Source of the DNA: Panaeolus papilionaceus
Taxonomy: Eukaryota > Basidiomycota > Agaricomycetes > Agaricales
Assembly: GCA_015501605.1 (NCBI GenBank)
Contig: JADNRZ010000016.1
Location: 930,001 to 994,000, forward strand
DNA: 64,000 bases
Reading direction: 5' to 3'
Shown here: piece after piece, positions 45,475-58,494 of the stretch
Position numbering within the stretch: the stretch's first letter is position 1
Layout: each line of letters starts with the position of its first letter
Notes under the pieces: model-generated
What the model was told of the DNA's origin: nothing
Databases searched by the model: none
Seen by the model: the letters and a program-made list of their open reading frames with translations, nothing else
Program-made: the position numbers and the translations under genes

Positions 45475-48400
45475 ATGCTTCATAGGCCCACAGAATTACC
45501 CCAAACAGACGCTCAATCTCCAACACCACCTAAAGTTACCAACAAGAACAAGTCACAGCATGGAATTTCTGACAACCGCCGTCCTATCCTCCTCGACGTC
45601 CCTCCCGAAACGCTTACTGAGGTCACAACCTACCTTGAGCCGCCAGAATTATGTGCCCTTGCCGTCGTCAACCGCTATCTTAATCATCACGTAAAGGACG
45701 ACAATACATGGCGGCGGGCCTTTGTCTATCAATTCCTCGGAATCAAACCCGAGAATGACCTGGACAGAAAGAGCACTTTGCTGCTGCGGCGCTCAGAGCG
45801 TACATGGCGGACTGAGTTTACCGTGCATTACAAGCTAAGAAGGTCAGTGCATCTTATCATTGTAGCTATCGTATTTACTCATTTCCCCTTTCTCCTTAGG
45901 CGTTGGGCTAAATCGCGCAATGTCACTACAACCCACATGCCGGTTCACTCCATCATATCGGGCATGCACATGATGTCAACCCCACCTCAGTCGCTTCTGA
46001 CGTCTTCAATCCAGTATGGAATAGTAGGGAGATCGTTCCCCATGACTGGAAGAGTTCTTCCAGGATTCTTGGATGCATCCGGCACCCGCCTAGGACTAGG
46101 AATAGGCAACCCCAATGCCGAGTTTACCCCGAACGTGTCGGTTTGCGCCATAAGCTCTGATGGCGGCACCGCCAAAATTGTTTGGGGGACCTTGCTGGGC
46201 GATGTGCTGTTCATGACTGCACCGAGAGCAATCGAAGTTAACAGGAGAAGCGCAACTGATATTCGACGATGCAATACGGATGACCAACATATGGGCGCCG
46301 TTACCGATGCTCAATGGATTCAGAACGGATATGCTATCACTGGAGGAATGGATGGACGAGTCAAGGTTTGGGACACAAAAACGGCACTTTGCCTGTGGAC
46401 CTCAATTCAGGCAACCAAAGGACTCATCCCAGATGCTTGCGTTAAAGTGATGGGCTCAATGAGCGGTACCATCGCCAGTGTCATGAAGAGCGGAGACGTC
46501 TATGTCTGGACCGGTTTCAATTTTTGTGCAGCATTCGAAACGCCATCCTCTCCGGTTCCGGTTCTCATTCCCTGTCCCATCAGGACAAACCGAGAGGGGT
46601 ATGACTCGACGGACTCACATGACGTCACATCAGCACACATTGACCCCAACACCACGTTCCCTACATTGCTGGTCGCGTATCAGAATGACCCTTTCTTTTA
46701 CCGCCTGCAGGTCATCGAGCCTGAAAAGGTAGAAATTACCGCCTTTGGCGAAGGATTACTTGGATCGCTCTCTATCGTGACGCCCTTCTTTGCCAGTGCC
46801 AATCAGGCAGGTCTGGAGTCCAGTGTGGTCTTTGCTGGTGACCATCTTGGTTGCATTGGTGTTTATGACTGGGACGCGGAGTCACCTATACTGCCCAATG
46901 GATCCGTCAGCCCCTTGCGCAAGTTTGAGGCATATGAAGACGGATCAAGCGTCACCGCTATTCATTGGAATTGTGTCACTCTCATTACGGGGTCTGTTCA
47001 CGGTGTCGTCACTGTATGGGATGGGATGACTTTCCGCCATTTGCGCAGCTTCCCATCTCCTGTTCCTCGTCAGCGTGGACGGATGATCATGCATGGCGAA
47101 GATTCCGTTGCGCAAGAGTCTGTTCGTCATATTCTTGTAAACGCGGAACGTGATATCGTCTTTATGGGGATTGGAGATCGTGTCATGGCGTGGCAAGCAG
47201 GTCCCGTCCGCAAGGTGGCTGGAGGTGTCAGAGGCCGAAATATAACTGGTGTAGTCGGGAAGAAGAAACGGAGCGGTAATAACAAGTATTTGGGTGCGTG
47301 TTTTATTTAAAAAAATCTTTTACTCCAGCGACATGTTAAACTCAACGGTTCGCCTTGTTAGATCAAATCGAAATGAAGTCCACCATCAAGGAATCTAGAG
47401 ATTTGTTGCAGGATCAATCCGATCACTTCAAGCGAGCTTTTGGTCGTGAAAGGGAGCAGCTCACCGGCCTGGACAACCTTGGTCTTAGTGAAGTGGAAGC
47501 TGTCGAGTATGTTCTCATGCTCAGCCGGGACGAAACCAATGCCAGAGCAATGGCTGAGGCCAACGCTCTTCTAGGAGCAGGGTCATCCAGAGACAGCAAT
47601 ACCGATGATTTCTTCGACGATGGCGTGTTTGAAGTCGACTTTGACGAAGAAGACGAGGATGCCGGCACTCGTACACCTAGCAGTAATACGAGCAGACGTC
47701 CCAGCATTGCTCCTTCTATAGCATCATCGGAGTCTCAGTCTTCCTCATCTACTAATTCGTCATATGTATCGGCTCATTCAGGCTCGGGACTTCCTTCGTC
47801 GCTTTCTTCTCGGTCTACAGGTGCTTTATCGCATGGCAGCTTTGCTTCTGCGTCCCCCTCTAGTCGCTCGTCGCGTATGGGGCTCACGATGACTCGTTCA
47901 GGACCAGGTTCGGGCTCTGGATCGCTCATTCCGCTTGTCAAGCCATCTCCAAGTCAGACGGGCAAGGTTATCGTCACACAGCTATACAACAATTCTACCT
48001 CCAATGAGCCTATGGAAGCGGGAGCTGAGTATCTCGCTGAAGAAGAACCGTGGATGTCCATGTCTCCGTCTACTTCACCTTCGGAGGGGATTGTTCAGGG
48101 TACAAGGATGGCGGTGGAGGAGCACCATTTTCCACCTATTGCTTCTGGCGAAGTTTCTGTTGTTGGAAATATCAAAGGAGAAGCAGCAAGTCCTGGTAAA
48201 GCAGCAAAGAAGGAGAAGAAGGCCAGTAAAGGCAAGGCTAAACAGGCGACGTCCCCTGCTAGAAACCCCCCGTCCCCGACGAGCGTCAAGGCTTCTCCGT
48301 CTACTACCGACAAGCAACGTACCGCCAGTTTGATTCCTCAGCGATCTATGAGCGGAGGGAGTCCGGCAGCGTCTAGCCCCGCCACCCGTATGTCAGCTTG

Positions 48401-48659
48401 GAGTTCACCCCTAGAAAAGAAGGCTTCCCAGCCATCTTCGTTGGGTCTTGCGGGAAATTCTCCTTCTCCATCTGCGAAGACTGGGGCTCGTAATCCCTGG
48501 CTTAGCCCTACCAAGGTTTCACCACCTCAGTGGGGACCTGTTAGGACGAATGTTGGCAGTGCTGCCCATGATCCTCTTGTGGATGACATGGACGATGATC
48601 TTCGTTTTGCACTTGAGCTTAGTCTTGTGGAGGCTAGAAGTCGGGGAGAGAATGTTTGA
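45475..48659 (+). CDS. F-box / WD40 protein with C-terminal ubiquitin-interacting motif (UFO1-like)
   Basis: Substrate receptor of an SCF ubiquitin ligase. Three exons with introns at about 45844-45899 and 47294-47361. F-box at residues ~38-85: ILLDVPPETLTEVTTYLEPP, ALAVVNRYLN, TWRRAFVYQFLG. WD40 repeats follow (GAVTDAQWIQNGYAITGGMD, GRVKVWDTKTALCLW, YVWTG, GDHLGCIGVYDWD, SVTAIHWNCVTLITG, GVVTVWDG). After a conserved DQIEMKSTIKESRDLLQD segment comes a UIM-like helix (EVEAVEYVLMLSRDE), a 300-residue Ser/Pro/Lys-rich linker and a canonical UIM near the end (DDDLRFALELSLVEA). Yeast Ufo1, an HO-endonuclease degradation receptor, has the same F-box, WD40, UIM order with three UIMs. Start at 45475 is the first ATG of the open frame. 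Confidence 0.87.
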
Positions 48660-49035
48660 GATGTGTCCTATTTGTGTTTTTTATTCTCTATTATCTGGTT
48701 TGGTTAGAGTTTAGATTGGCGTCTGTCTTTCTGTGTCTGTTTGAAAGAAAAGTAAAACCCAAAAATATTTGTTCCTTTTTTCTTTCTTGTAGACTTTTTT
48801 TATATCTCTTCTACCCTTTATTCATCAACCCGATGTAATAACGACGTGCTTTACACCTCGTCGTCGATATCCTTTGATTCGCCTTTCCTACATTCTCCCG
48901 TACATACACGTAATTTCCTGTATTCAGACATTTATTTCATTTTTGTTGCCAACCAATTGCAGCTGCTAAGATTAAATCCAAGTTGCGTTCATGGATAGTG
49001 TTGATTAAACTCGGTGATTGCATTGATAAAAGCCT
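48660..49035. other. Convergent 3' region
   Basis: About 375 bp, T-rich in its first half. Likely 3' UTRs of the UFO1-like gene and ARPC5. Nothing else seen. Confidence 0.5.
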
Positions 49036-49857
49036 TTACACTCTTCTACGGTCAGTCATTGTACGGACGATGCTTCCTACTCCAGCAACCTCGGTCAACT
49101 GAATCGATGATGTCAGTACATTTCAAGCCCAGCACAGCGTAGCGGCACCAACCTTTTCGTGCCATCCCAAGAGAACGCTTCCGCTAATATCACCCCAACC
49201 GGGCATACCCATACCTTTGTAAAGGTACTTCATGAGCGTGTCCTGAGTGTCAGGAGATAGCGTTTTGATGATGTTGGTTATATCTGTTGATTTGGTGGTG
49301 TTGAGGATGGTAAGCAGTGTTTGGAGGGTGAGGTTCTGGTTATATGGTTAGAATAGGCCAAGAGTAGGTGGGAAGTGGGTAAGAGATCGATTGTGGTGTT
49401 TTGGTGCATTTGGACGAAGATAATGAGCTTGTGCGTACCTTGGCGTCTTCTACGTTGGGGCCGTACGGGGCATTCTCTAGGATGACGGTTAGGGCGCCTG
49501 AGATGTCGTTTCTGCAGTGGATGATGTCAGTATTCAGTGGGTTGGGACGAACATATCGGTTGATCTTCGTCCGCATCGCGTCTGAAAGGCAATCGGAGAC
49601 AGTAATTACACTCTTCCGTTATTGAAGAGAACGATCACCAGCTTTACAGACTGGTCATGGGTTTACGTGCGATTGAGGAAGCGACGAAATGCGTGAATTA
49701 CTCACTTGGCCAATAGTGACCTCACAGCGCCCTGGCGTTGACGCGCGTCCTCGAGCACCTCAGCAGGTGGTCTTGGGTCAGCTTCATACAGCTCGCTCTC
49801 CTGAATCACGTCCTCGTCGTATTGGTCCACGTCGATCTTGCGGAATGCGCCGTCCAT
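49036..49857 (-). CDS. ARC15: ARP2/3 complex subunit 5 (p16-ARC)
   Basis: Smallest subunit of the actin-branching ARP2/3 complex. N-terminus MDGAFRKIDVDQYDED matches the ARPC5 start (FRKVDVDEYDE in animals), followed by an acidic segment and LEDARQRQGAVRSLLAK. After an intron: DISGALTVILENAPYGPNVE, then TLLTILNTTKSTDITNIIKT, LMKYLYKGMGMPGWGDISGS, VLLGWHEK, and the last exon GVGSIVRTMTDRRRV. The LLQWHEK and GxGSIVRxxTDR ends are diagnostic. Four or five introns of about 50-80 nt. The start at 49857 gives a normal length near 170 residues. An upstream ATG at 50054 begins a short separate frame (about 21 codons) that ends at a possible 5' UTR intron donor, so a small upstream ORF may exist. Confidence 0.92.
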
Positions 49858-50711
49858 TGTCAGATTTTAAAACTATGTCTGTGCAGAATGATATACAGAA
49901 ACGTAAGAAGACAAGTCCTTTTGTAGGGGAAAGACAAGTCAAACCTGAATCGTGATTAGAGTCATTTGTAGGTGTATGTAGTGTATTGACATACCTCGGT
50001 TATATCAAAGTTGTGAAAACGGTGGTGCAGGAAGCGGTTGAAGACGATTGCCATTGTAGCATCATTGAGGGTATTAGGAGGATCGCCTCATTTGGTAGAT
50101 CATTCCCACATTATGACCCCCTGCGCCTCGGGCTCTTGTGATCATTGACCTTCTTGACCAGTGACCACAACCAATCTATTTTCATTTTCGACTATATCGG
50201 TATCAAATGATACTGAACAGCCGATGACACGATACACGAGGCTTTCCTCCCACATATGCGAATAACGCTTCTCGTTCTCATACAGCACCACTTGAACAAT
50301 GTGCAGCGTCGGGTTTTTGTCTGAAGGACCTAGACGATTATTACTTGATTTCGACGGGCCAGAGGAGCATACAAGGCTATTTCACTGATTATTTGATACA
50401 CTTTGGAACTTGAGGTGGTAGTGTTAGTAGCACCATACCCCTGGCCCGTCAATACCCCACCAGTGAATTAGTACGGCTTGCCTCGTGTTCTTTTGTGCTC
50501 GAATTCTATTCTTATCGCTGAAACGCGAACTTATCGCATCAGCCCTCTAATGACGCCCTTAAGGTACTCCCCATTTAATTTTCGGATACGCGATGTCACT
50601 AATCATGGAACCCTGAATAGGCAGATGATTTCAATACTATTCGTATAAAAGCTTAGACTGGATGGCCCTTCGTTGCTATTCCACGTACCCCCTGACATAA
50701 CTAATAGCAGG
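49858..50711. other. Divergent promoter region, ARPC5 and ABC transporter
   Basis: 850 bp between divergent genes. On the minus strand an ATG at 50054 starts a ~20-codon frame ending at a GTATGT donor (49994), consistent with a 5' UTR exon and intron of ARPC5. No TATA box was recognised near 50712. Confidence 0.4.
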
Positions 50712-53700
50712 ATGTACGAGGGTTTACAAATACCCTTCAAGGTGCACGATGCACAAAGTGCAAATCCGTGGTTCGGGTGAGTGTCTTTAGACTTTCTTCG
50801 TACACTGATGAGGGAGGCTAAGACCAGGCTATTTTTCGCGGCAGATTTATGAAAGACTCCTTCCATTACCCTGTCATTGCATCTGGACTCTGTTTAGGGA
50901 TACAGTTTCTTCTTGCGACTCGCCTGCTTCTGCCGAGTTTCTGGTCTCTGTCCAAAGAATCGGAAGGATCGCGTACGATGTCTGAAATCCCTCGTAGACA
51001 TAGAGGTCGCGTCATTGTTGGATTTATGACTGGTCGCTTGGTTGGCTGCATATCCTTACTCGTTCTGTCTCTCAAAACATTTCTATCATGTCGACAAATG
51101 AATCATGGGCATACTGGATCTGGTTTCGTTGCCCGAATGTCATCGTGTCCTGAAATCTACATGACAGCGACGTTTGTAAGATCGTTTCATATACTGGCTA
51201 TCACCTGTTAACCAAATCTTTAAATGCAACGATTTAGGCGTATACCACCTTCCTTGCGGCTTTATCTCTTGCTTCTCCCTTGCAAATCACGTCTACAGCA
51301 CTGAACATCACAATTCTGCTTACCACCTTTGGGACATACCTCTACAGAGATCTGTGGCCTCTCGCGACTTATACATTATCCCCAAGGATGGATCCGAAGG
51401 TGGTCTCTTGTGGGTCGAAATAGGCATACTATTCGTCGTGGCAATTGTTATTCCTCTTTTCATCCCTCGACGTTACGTACCTGTTAACCCAGAGGTCAGT
51501 CATTGTGATTCTCCTTCTGCTCGAATGACATTGACGCGTTCACAGGAGCCTATGGAGATCACAAATCCTGAGCAAACATGCTCCTTGTTCGCCTTCGCGA
51601 TTTACTCTTATATCACTCCTGTGATATCTCAGGGGGCAAGGGTTGAACATTTGCTACCCAAAGACCTCCCACCATTGCCAGACACGGATTGGGCGAAGAA
51701 TATCAAAGCAAATGGTTTTCCTGTGCGTTTTTACATATCCCCTCTTTGGCTCTTCATTGAAACAAATCTGAACTTTAAAGAAACTGGACACCTTTTCTGG
51801 CGCCAAAGGCGGGCATATTTTTTTCGGCTTATTGAGGGTTTACAGTAAGCATAAATCATCTGTGGAAAAAAGCAGAACCTTAAACCCGCGCAGAAAACCA
51901 ATTCATTGTCAATGCGTTCTGTCTTGTTGGGCAGGCATTGTGCAACATGGCCTCCCCCATTGGAGTCTACCGTATTCTCGCGTAAATTTCAAGTGCCCTG
52001 AAACCCTTCTATTTCTTGCTGAATACAAACCTGTAGTTATCTAGAGAACCCCAATACGCCAGGTACCATACGACCCTGGTTTTGGGTGTCGTGGATCTTC
52101 TTTGGGCCAGCGATCGATAGACTGTTGCTCCAGTGGTACAGTTTTATCAGCATGAGAATGCTCGTGCGCACAGAAGGTCTACTCACGCAGCTGGTCTTTG
52201 AACACAGCCTTCGCGCTCGTATGGCCTTTGATGTCTCACCTACTTCATCAAGCACCATTGTTATTGACGAATTAAGTGCGGATGGGCCGACGAGCGCCAT
52301 GAAACGGTCCGCAGAGAATGTCGAGGCAGGATCATCGTCGTCACCGTCCCCGTCTCCAGATCCAAGGGCTTCCACTCCGGACAGGAAATCCAAAGAGGAG
52401 ATTTCCCAAAAGGCGGCGACTGTGAAGGAAACGGAGGCTAGTAATCTCTTTGGAAAAATCAACAACCTTGTCACAACGGACTTGGCCAACATCGTTGGTG
52501 GTAGAGACGTGCTTGTCTTAGGTATGCATAGCTTTTCCTTCTGCATTACAACTGGCACTAGCTTACTTTTGGATAGTCGTATTCATTCCAGCTCAAATTA
52601 TCCTGTGTTTGGCCTTTTTATACAAGATATTAGGGTGGAGGTGAGTCTCTTGTTATTTATCTTGCAGCGACTACATATGTGCTAAGCATAAAAATAGTTC
52701 GTTTGTTGGCTTGGGTGTTATGATCTTACTATTCCCCATTCCGGGAATGATTGTGAAAGAGCTCCAGCAGACTCAGCGCCAAAGAATGAAAGCTGTGAGT
52801 AGTTTTGAGCTGTTGAGCCTGCCTTGAGATGGCTGGAAAGCTGATTTGGTTTACCAGACTGATGCTAGAGTCCAAGATGTTACTGAAGGTGAGCATAATA
52901 CCATGATTTAACCCTTTGCTAGTTTGAAAAACGTCGCAATCAGCGGTGGGGATTATGCGCATGATCAAGTTATTTGGATGGGAGAATAGAATTGCAGATC
53001 GAATTCAAGACAAACGCGACGAGGAGCTCAAGCACCTAGGCAAGCTAAAAGTAAGTTTTCGTAAAAGTACATATATCATCAGACATTAATCATGCAACAG
53101 ATGCTACAAGCTTTTAATGATATGGCCAAGTAAGCTATAAGCTCCTCTATCATGACGGCCCCTAATCTTTATCTAGCTCCCTCGTTCCAAGGTTGGCCAT
53201 GGCAGCAACATATGCCAGCTACACACTTATCATGAAGGAAGAGCTGGATGGTACGCTAAAGCATAAAAGCAGGTTTACTGGGTCCAATTGACTTTTGTCT
53301 AGCCTCAAAAATATTTTCAAGCATCACCGTCTTTTCGCTGCTAGGCTTGCAGATGCATCGTCTATCGTTCCAGGGTGCAGCCGCCGTACAAGGTTCGCTC
53401 GCTTTCTCCGTGTATTGCTCCAGATGAGTGACCAGGGTGTTTGGTATAGCGAAGGTATCCCTGGATCGCATGAACGACTTCTTGCACGAAACCGAACTTC
53501 TTGATTCATTCAAAACGCCATCCCGGTCATCCGTCGACGTGACACCATCTAACTCAAGACGCAGCGACGAAATGATTGGATTCAAGGACGGGTCGTTCTC
53601 ATGGACCATTGACAGCATGTCTCGAGCCCGTTCGTTTAAACTGAAAATACCTGGAGAGATGCTGTTCAAACAAGACTGCCTCAATGTGATCATTGGCCCA

Positions 53701-56700
53701 ACGTAAAATATCTACGTCCTTTTTCTTGCACTATTCTAACATGTCAAAATTAGGGGCTCTGGAAAAACCTCGTTATTGATGGCGCTACTTGGTGAGATAG
53801 GCAACTAAAAATTCGGGTTACTTTGGCTTGAATTCATCTTCGCAGGTGAAATGCACTTTATTCCAACCTCTTCTGATTCGTGGTTTAATCTGCCCCGTGG
53901 ACGCGGGGTATCGTACGCCGCGCAGGAGTCATGGATCCAGAATGATACTATCCGCAATAATATACTGTTTGGGTCGCCCTATGAGGCAGAGAGATACAAG
54001 AAAGGTACAATAGCCATTTTCCTGCCCCTTAGTATTTCTTTTGAATGGTGTTTAGTGATCAAGCAATGCGCTCTGGAAAGGGACCTTGAACTCTTCAAGG
54101 CTGGAGACGAAACTGAGGTCGGGGAGAAGGGTCTTACATTGAGGTATGTGTCCTGAGACACGCCCTTGCTGTTCTGGGATCGCTGACCGGTTTATTAGCG
54201 GTGGTCAAAAGGTATACCTTATTTCGCTGAATACTTGGTTACCTTGTGATTCATGGTCGCCATAGGCGCGAGTTGCCCTTGCTCGAGCTGTGTACTCTCA
54301 TACTCAGATTGTGCTCTTGGACGATATTTTGGCTGCATTGGATGTCCATACGTGGGTTTATTGATTAACATTTCTCCAGTTCTACTTTGGCTGAATTAAT
54401 CTAGGTCAACATGGGTTGTCAGCAAGTGTCTTCAAGGTGACCTCCTTCAAGGCAGGACCGTCATTTTAGTGGTGAGATACAATGTTGAATTTTTGTGCCA
54501 CAGCCACTTATTGTTGCTTTAGACGCACAACGTCGCTCTAGTTGCCCCAATTGCCCAATATTTTATTTCACTAGGCCAAGATGGGGTTATCAAATACTAT
54601 GGAACCGACATGACCATCGCTATTCCTGACTTTCAAGAAAATACCATTACCCACCTACAGGAAGAGGAACACCCCATCCAAGTCCCAGAAGAAAGTGCTC
54701 TAGAACCCAGAAACCAGGATTCCAAGGTCGATGGAAAGCTTGTGGTAGAGGAAGAAGTGGCTAAAGGACAAATCACCCGGAAGTCATTCGGCCTGTTTTT
54801 GTCAGCGTTGGGCGGTAAACATCCTGTGGCATTTTTCGCCGCATGGGTTGGAGGGTTTTTCCTTGAGGACTGGCTACTTTTATCGCAAAGATGGTTCCTT
54901 GGCTACTGGGGTACCCAATACGAGACGCATCCTGAGTCAGAGGTGCAGGTATCCTTGTGAGTGATAGCATCTTCCGTTTTTTAGGTCTGTATCTGATTTC
55001 GTTTGACTCGTTAGCTACCTGTCTATCTTCTGCACCTTGCTCGTCACCGCTATTTTCGTTTCTTCAGGTACCTCTTTGCTATTTGTGACTGGCATCTTGC
55101 GGGCTTCCAAAAAGATCCACGCAACGTTAGTGACCTCTGTGCTTGGCAGCACATTCAGGTATGGTTATTTTATTTCCAATTGTGGTGGGGTTTGTCATTG
55201 ACAGAATCTCCAAGGTGGTTGGATATGACGCCTACTTCAAGGATCATTGCTCGCTGTACACAAGACATGCAGGTGATCGATGACCCACTTACGGCAACGT
55301 TTGGGGCACTGGTGGATGTTTTGGTTTGCATGGCCACCAGATTGATACTCGTCATCATATTCACACCTGCTTTCCTGGCACCAGCTCTCGGAGTGGTGTT
55401 GCTTGGCACATACCTTGGAAATGTTTATCTAAAGGCTCAGATATCGATAAAGCGCGAGATGAGGTTTGACGTTTATCCCACCGAGAGGGTCATCTTCGAA
55501 CTCATATGTTTGTTAATTTAGCAACGCGCGGTCGCCTGTACTCTCGCATTTTACTGCTGCTATAGCAGGGATCGGTAGGTCACAGCAAGCCATCCTAGGT
55601 GTTACTAACGTAATTTCCCTGTATATAGTATCTATTCGGGCTTATGGCGCCCAGGTTCCATTCAAACTGGAGTCTTTAAAAAGAATCGATCATTATTTGC
55701 GCATAGCTCGTACCTCCTACAATCTTGACCGTTGGATAGCAGTTCGTGCCGACCTTACGGCAGCTGCGTTCAACGCTTCATTGGCTGCATATCTGGTGTA
55801 CTTCCGCTCCATCGGCGCTGCTAACACTGGATTTCTGCTGAACGTGTCTGTTGATCTCTGTTCTTTGATACTATGGGCCGTTCGTCTGTCGAACAGTATG
55901 CAGGTCCAGTCAAACAGGTTAGTAGCCGCTTGCTAATTCCATGATGGACGGACGTTGAAGTTGATCGACCCATAGCCTAGAACGTGTCCAAGATTATTTA
56001 TCCATTGAGCACGAAACTCCTGCGACTGAATCAGGCAAACCACCAGCTGCGTGGCCAAGAAGTGGGGATCTCATTGCGAAAAATCTTACAGCTCGGTACT
56101 CTAAGGTCAGTTAAACCATATCAAATCTGGCTGTGTAACTTAGAAGGCACAGACTGGACCTGCAGTACTACACAACATCTCCTTCGATATCAAATCGGGG
56201 CAACGGATTGGCATTGGTATGTCTCGGATAATTTTGGGCTCACGGGATGTTGTATTAATCATATTTACACGTCTTTAGTGGGAAGAACAGGTAGTGGAAA
56301 GGTTAGTATTTGTGCAACCAGATTTTAATTATAACTCACATCCAGAACAGAGCTCCCTGACACTAGCGCTCTTGCGATGTATCTTGACTGAGGGCTCCGT
56401 TTATTATGATGGCGTTCGCACTAATTCCATCAATCTGGGTGCACTTCGCTCCAGTATCACTATCATACCTCAAGCGGTATGGCATTCGCACTTCTTGTGG
56501 TGCTGGTATTGACGCTGTACTCTTTTAGCCTGAACTTTTAAGTGGTAGGAATACAATTAATTCATACAGGTACCTGCACTGATATGCATCTAAAATAATA
56601 GGAACACTTCGCCGAAATCTGGATCCGTTGGAAGAGCATGATGATGTGACGTTAAACAACGCCTTACGGGCAGCAGGTTTGTTCTCTCTTCAGGAGGGTT

Positions 56701-57373
56701 CTGATGGAGAGCGAATTACACTGGACAGTAATGTCGCTAGCGGCGGAGGTAATTTCTCTGTTGGTCAGAGGCAGATTATATCCTTGGCTCGAGCCATCGT
56801 TCGCGGAAGCAAACTGCTCATCCTTGATGAAGGTACTTCCTCCCTAGTATCATACTATCCGACAGCACTCTTCGTCTAACATGCAGCGAATCCCTTCTTC
56901 AGCAACTTCCGCCATTGGTGCATACATTTTAAACAATTCATCAGTTATCGAGCCCGGTTACTTATTTCCTGCACAGACTACAAGACGGACAATATAATCC
57001 AGAATAGCCTGAGGAATGAACTTAGTCGTGACACCACGATCATCACAATTGCTCACAGACTCCAGACAATCATGGATGCCGACAAAATAGTAAGTTTAGC
57101 TCCATTAGCTGGTATACCGTCTGCAAGTCTCACCGATGTTCTGCCGCTACGTAGATGGTTCTGGATAATGGTAGAATTGTAAGTAATCTAAGCTATGACG
57201 TATCTGTGCAATTTCCTCATTCACGCGTTATCCAGGTGGAGTTCGACAGTCCCGAAACCCTGCTAAGTCTTGAGGGTGGCACGTTGAAGTCATTTGTAGA
57301 TGGGAGTAACGATAGAGATACTCTTTATTCAATGACCAGAGGCAAGGCCGGGGTCCTCCCAATCGAGAAATAG
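50712..57373 (+). CDS. ABCC (MRP/YOR1-type) multidrug ABC transporter, one apparent frameshift
   Basis: Full transporter with an N-terminal TMD0-like part, two TMDs and two NBDs, over about 30 exons. It exports drugs or conjugates across plasma or vacuole membrane. NBD1: Walker A IIGPTGSGKTSLLMALLGE, signature LSGGQKARVALARA, Walker B VLLDDILAALD (second acidic residue degenerate, usual in this subfamily). NBD2: VGRTGSGKSSLTLALLR, SGGGNFSVGQRQIISLARA, LLILDEATSAID, H-loop IITIAHRL. Exon 54199-54211 (13 nt) encodes the GGQK of signature 1 and exon 56903-56917 (15 nt) the ATSAI after Walker B 2. Near 51377-51387 the frame shifts: DLWPLATYTLSP continues as KDGSEGGLLWVEIGIL only one base out of frame, with no intron to explain it. 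Everything else joins cleanly. The first exon (MYEGLQIPFK) is uncertain. Confidence 0.82.
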
Positions 57374-58494
57374 CGGTTGTGCTCAAATAATATGCGTTTT
57401 TGGATCGGACACTTCGCAGAACAAGTCGAAGTGGAGAGCTTCACTCCTGTTTGAACAAAACACCTGAACTCCGTCAAATTCAATATGACCTTTATGCACG
57501 AATAATTTATTTTGGGAGATCACCATGCGTTAGATGAGGGAGTCAAGTGCCCGATGACATACAGCACAAGGTCTATCGCGTGTCCGTATCTTTCGAATGG
57601 AACGCTGAAATGCTTTACAAAGTACCCGCATAAGGCCGTTCTGCGATAAGTTCCATCTTTTCGGGAAAGTGGGATCGAGTAAACAGTTGTCCGTTATGCG
57701 GCGAAATATACGAGCGACCGCCTCAAGGCGCTTTCGATGCGATTAGCAGAGTGCTACGTAGTAAGTCCCAGCCTCTGACGAGTCTTAGGGGCTGTGCAGC
57801 AGTCGGATGTTACGGATTACTAGTTCGTTTTCATTCTCTGTTGTGACCCCGACTCCCCTCAGCAAAATCAAGGATTGTAAGATATCATTCTGGTAAGGTC
57901 GTCCTGTGTTGATCTCCCACGCATCGCGTAGGGCAACCTCCTACACGGAGGTCAGGAGCCCTTTCCAATGAGCATAGACGTTACGAAAAACAGGGTCGAA
58001 CAGTGATATTTTGAAGGCAGCTGACCATTTGTAAATCATCATTTCGACCCCAGTGGGTGCATATCGCTTGTACTCATTCCCTTGGCGTTTCATGAAAGCC
58101 TCGAGGCGAATCGTTCGAGTGACCAAGTCTGGGGCTGGGACGTGCTTCAGCTGGCAACGTGCCCGTTTCACTCTGTTGGGGGTACAAAGCTATTCGGAAC
58201 CAGATATTCCGCTTCGAACGACGCGTTTGATTAAGCAATTACAAACTAGCAGGGTTTATTTTTCCATTCACGTCTATTTCGAGGAAACAATGAGCCTTGT
58301 CATTGCTGATGTAACTTAGGGTCCCAAAGGGATCATTTGCCACACAGAGACAATGAGGCAAAGCACACCGCGTAGATAAATAGCTTCAGGACCTCGCCGT
58401 TGTTTTGTTTAATACCACCCACCACGTCGCTTTCATACAAGGTCGTTCAGAGAACAACCCCTCGTTAATTCTAACCCCCCCGGTTTACATCATC
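57374..58494. other. Intergenic with possible decayed minus-strand gene
   Basis: 1.12 kb. The minus strand from 58171 to about 57790 reads a protein-like frame (MKRARCQLKHVPAPDLVTRT, EMMIYKWSAAFKISLFD, VFRNVYAHWKGLLTS) broken by a TAG near 57941 and continuing as EVALRDAWEINTGRPYQND. A further smooth frame lies near 57525-57700. I recognise no family; it may be a gene remnant. The end next to 58495 is the promoter of the next gene. Confidence 0.35.

Noticed and set aside
53425..53427. In-frame TGA in the ABC transporter that suggested a pseudogene
   Set aside because: A 57-nt intron (53393-53449, GTTCGC to GGTATAG) removes it and yields VQAKVSLDRMNDFL, the expected family sequence.
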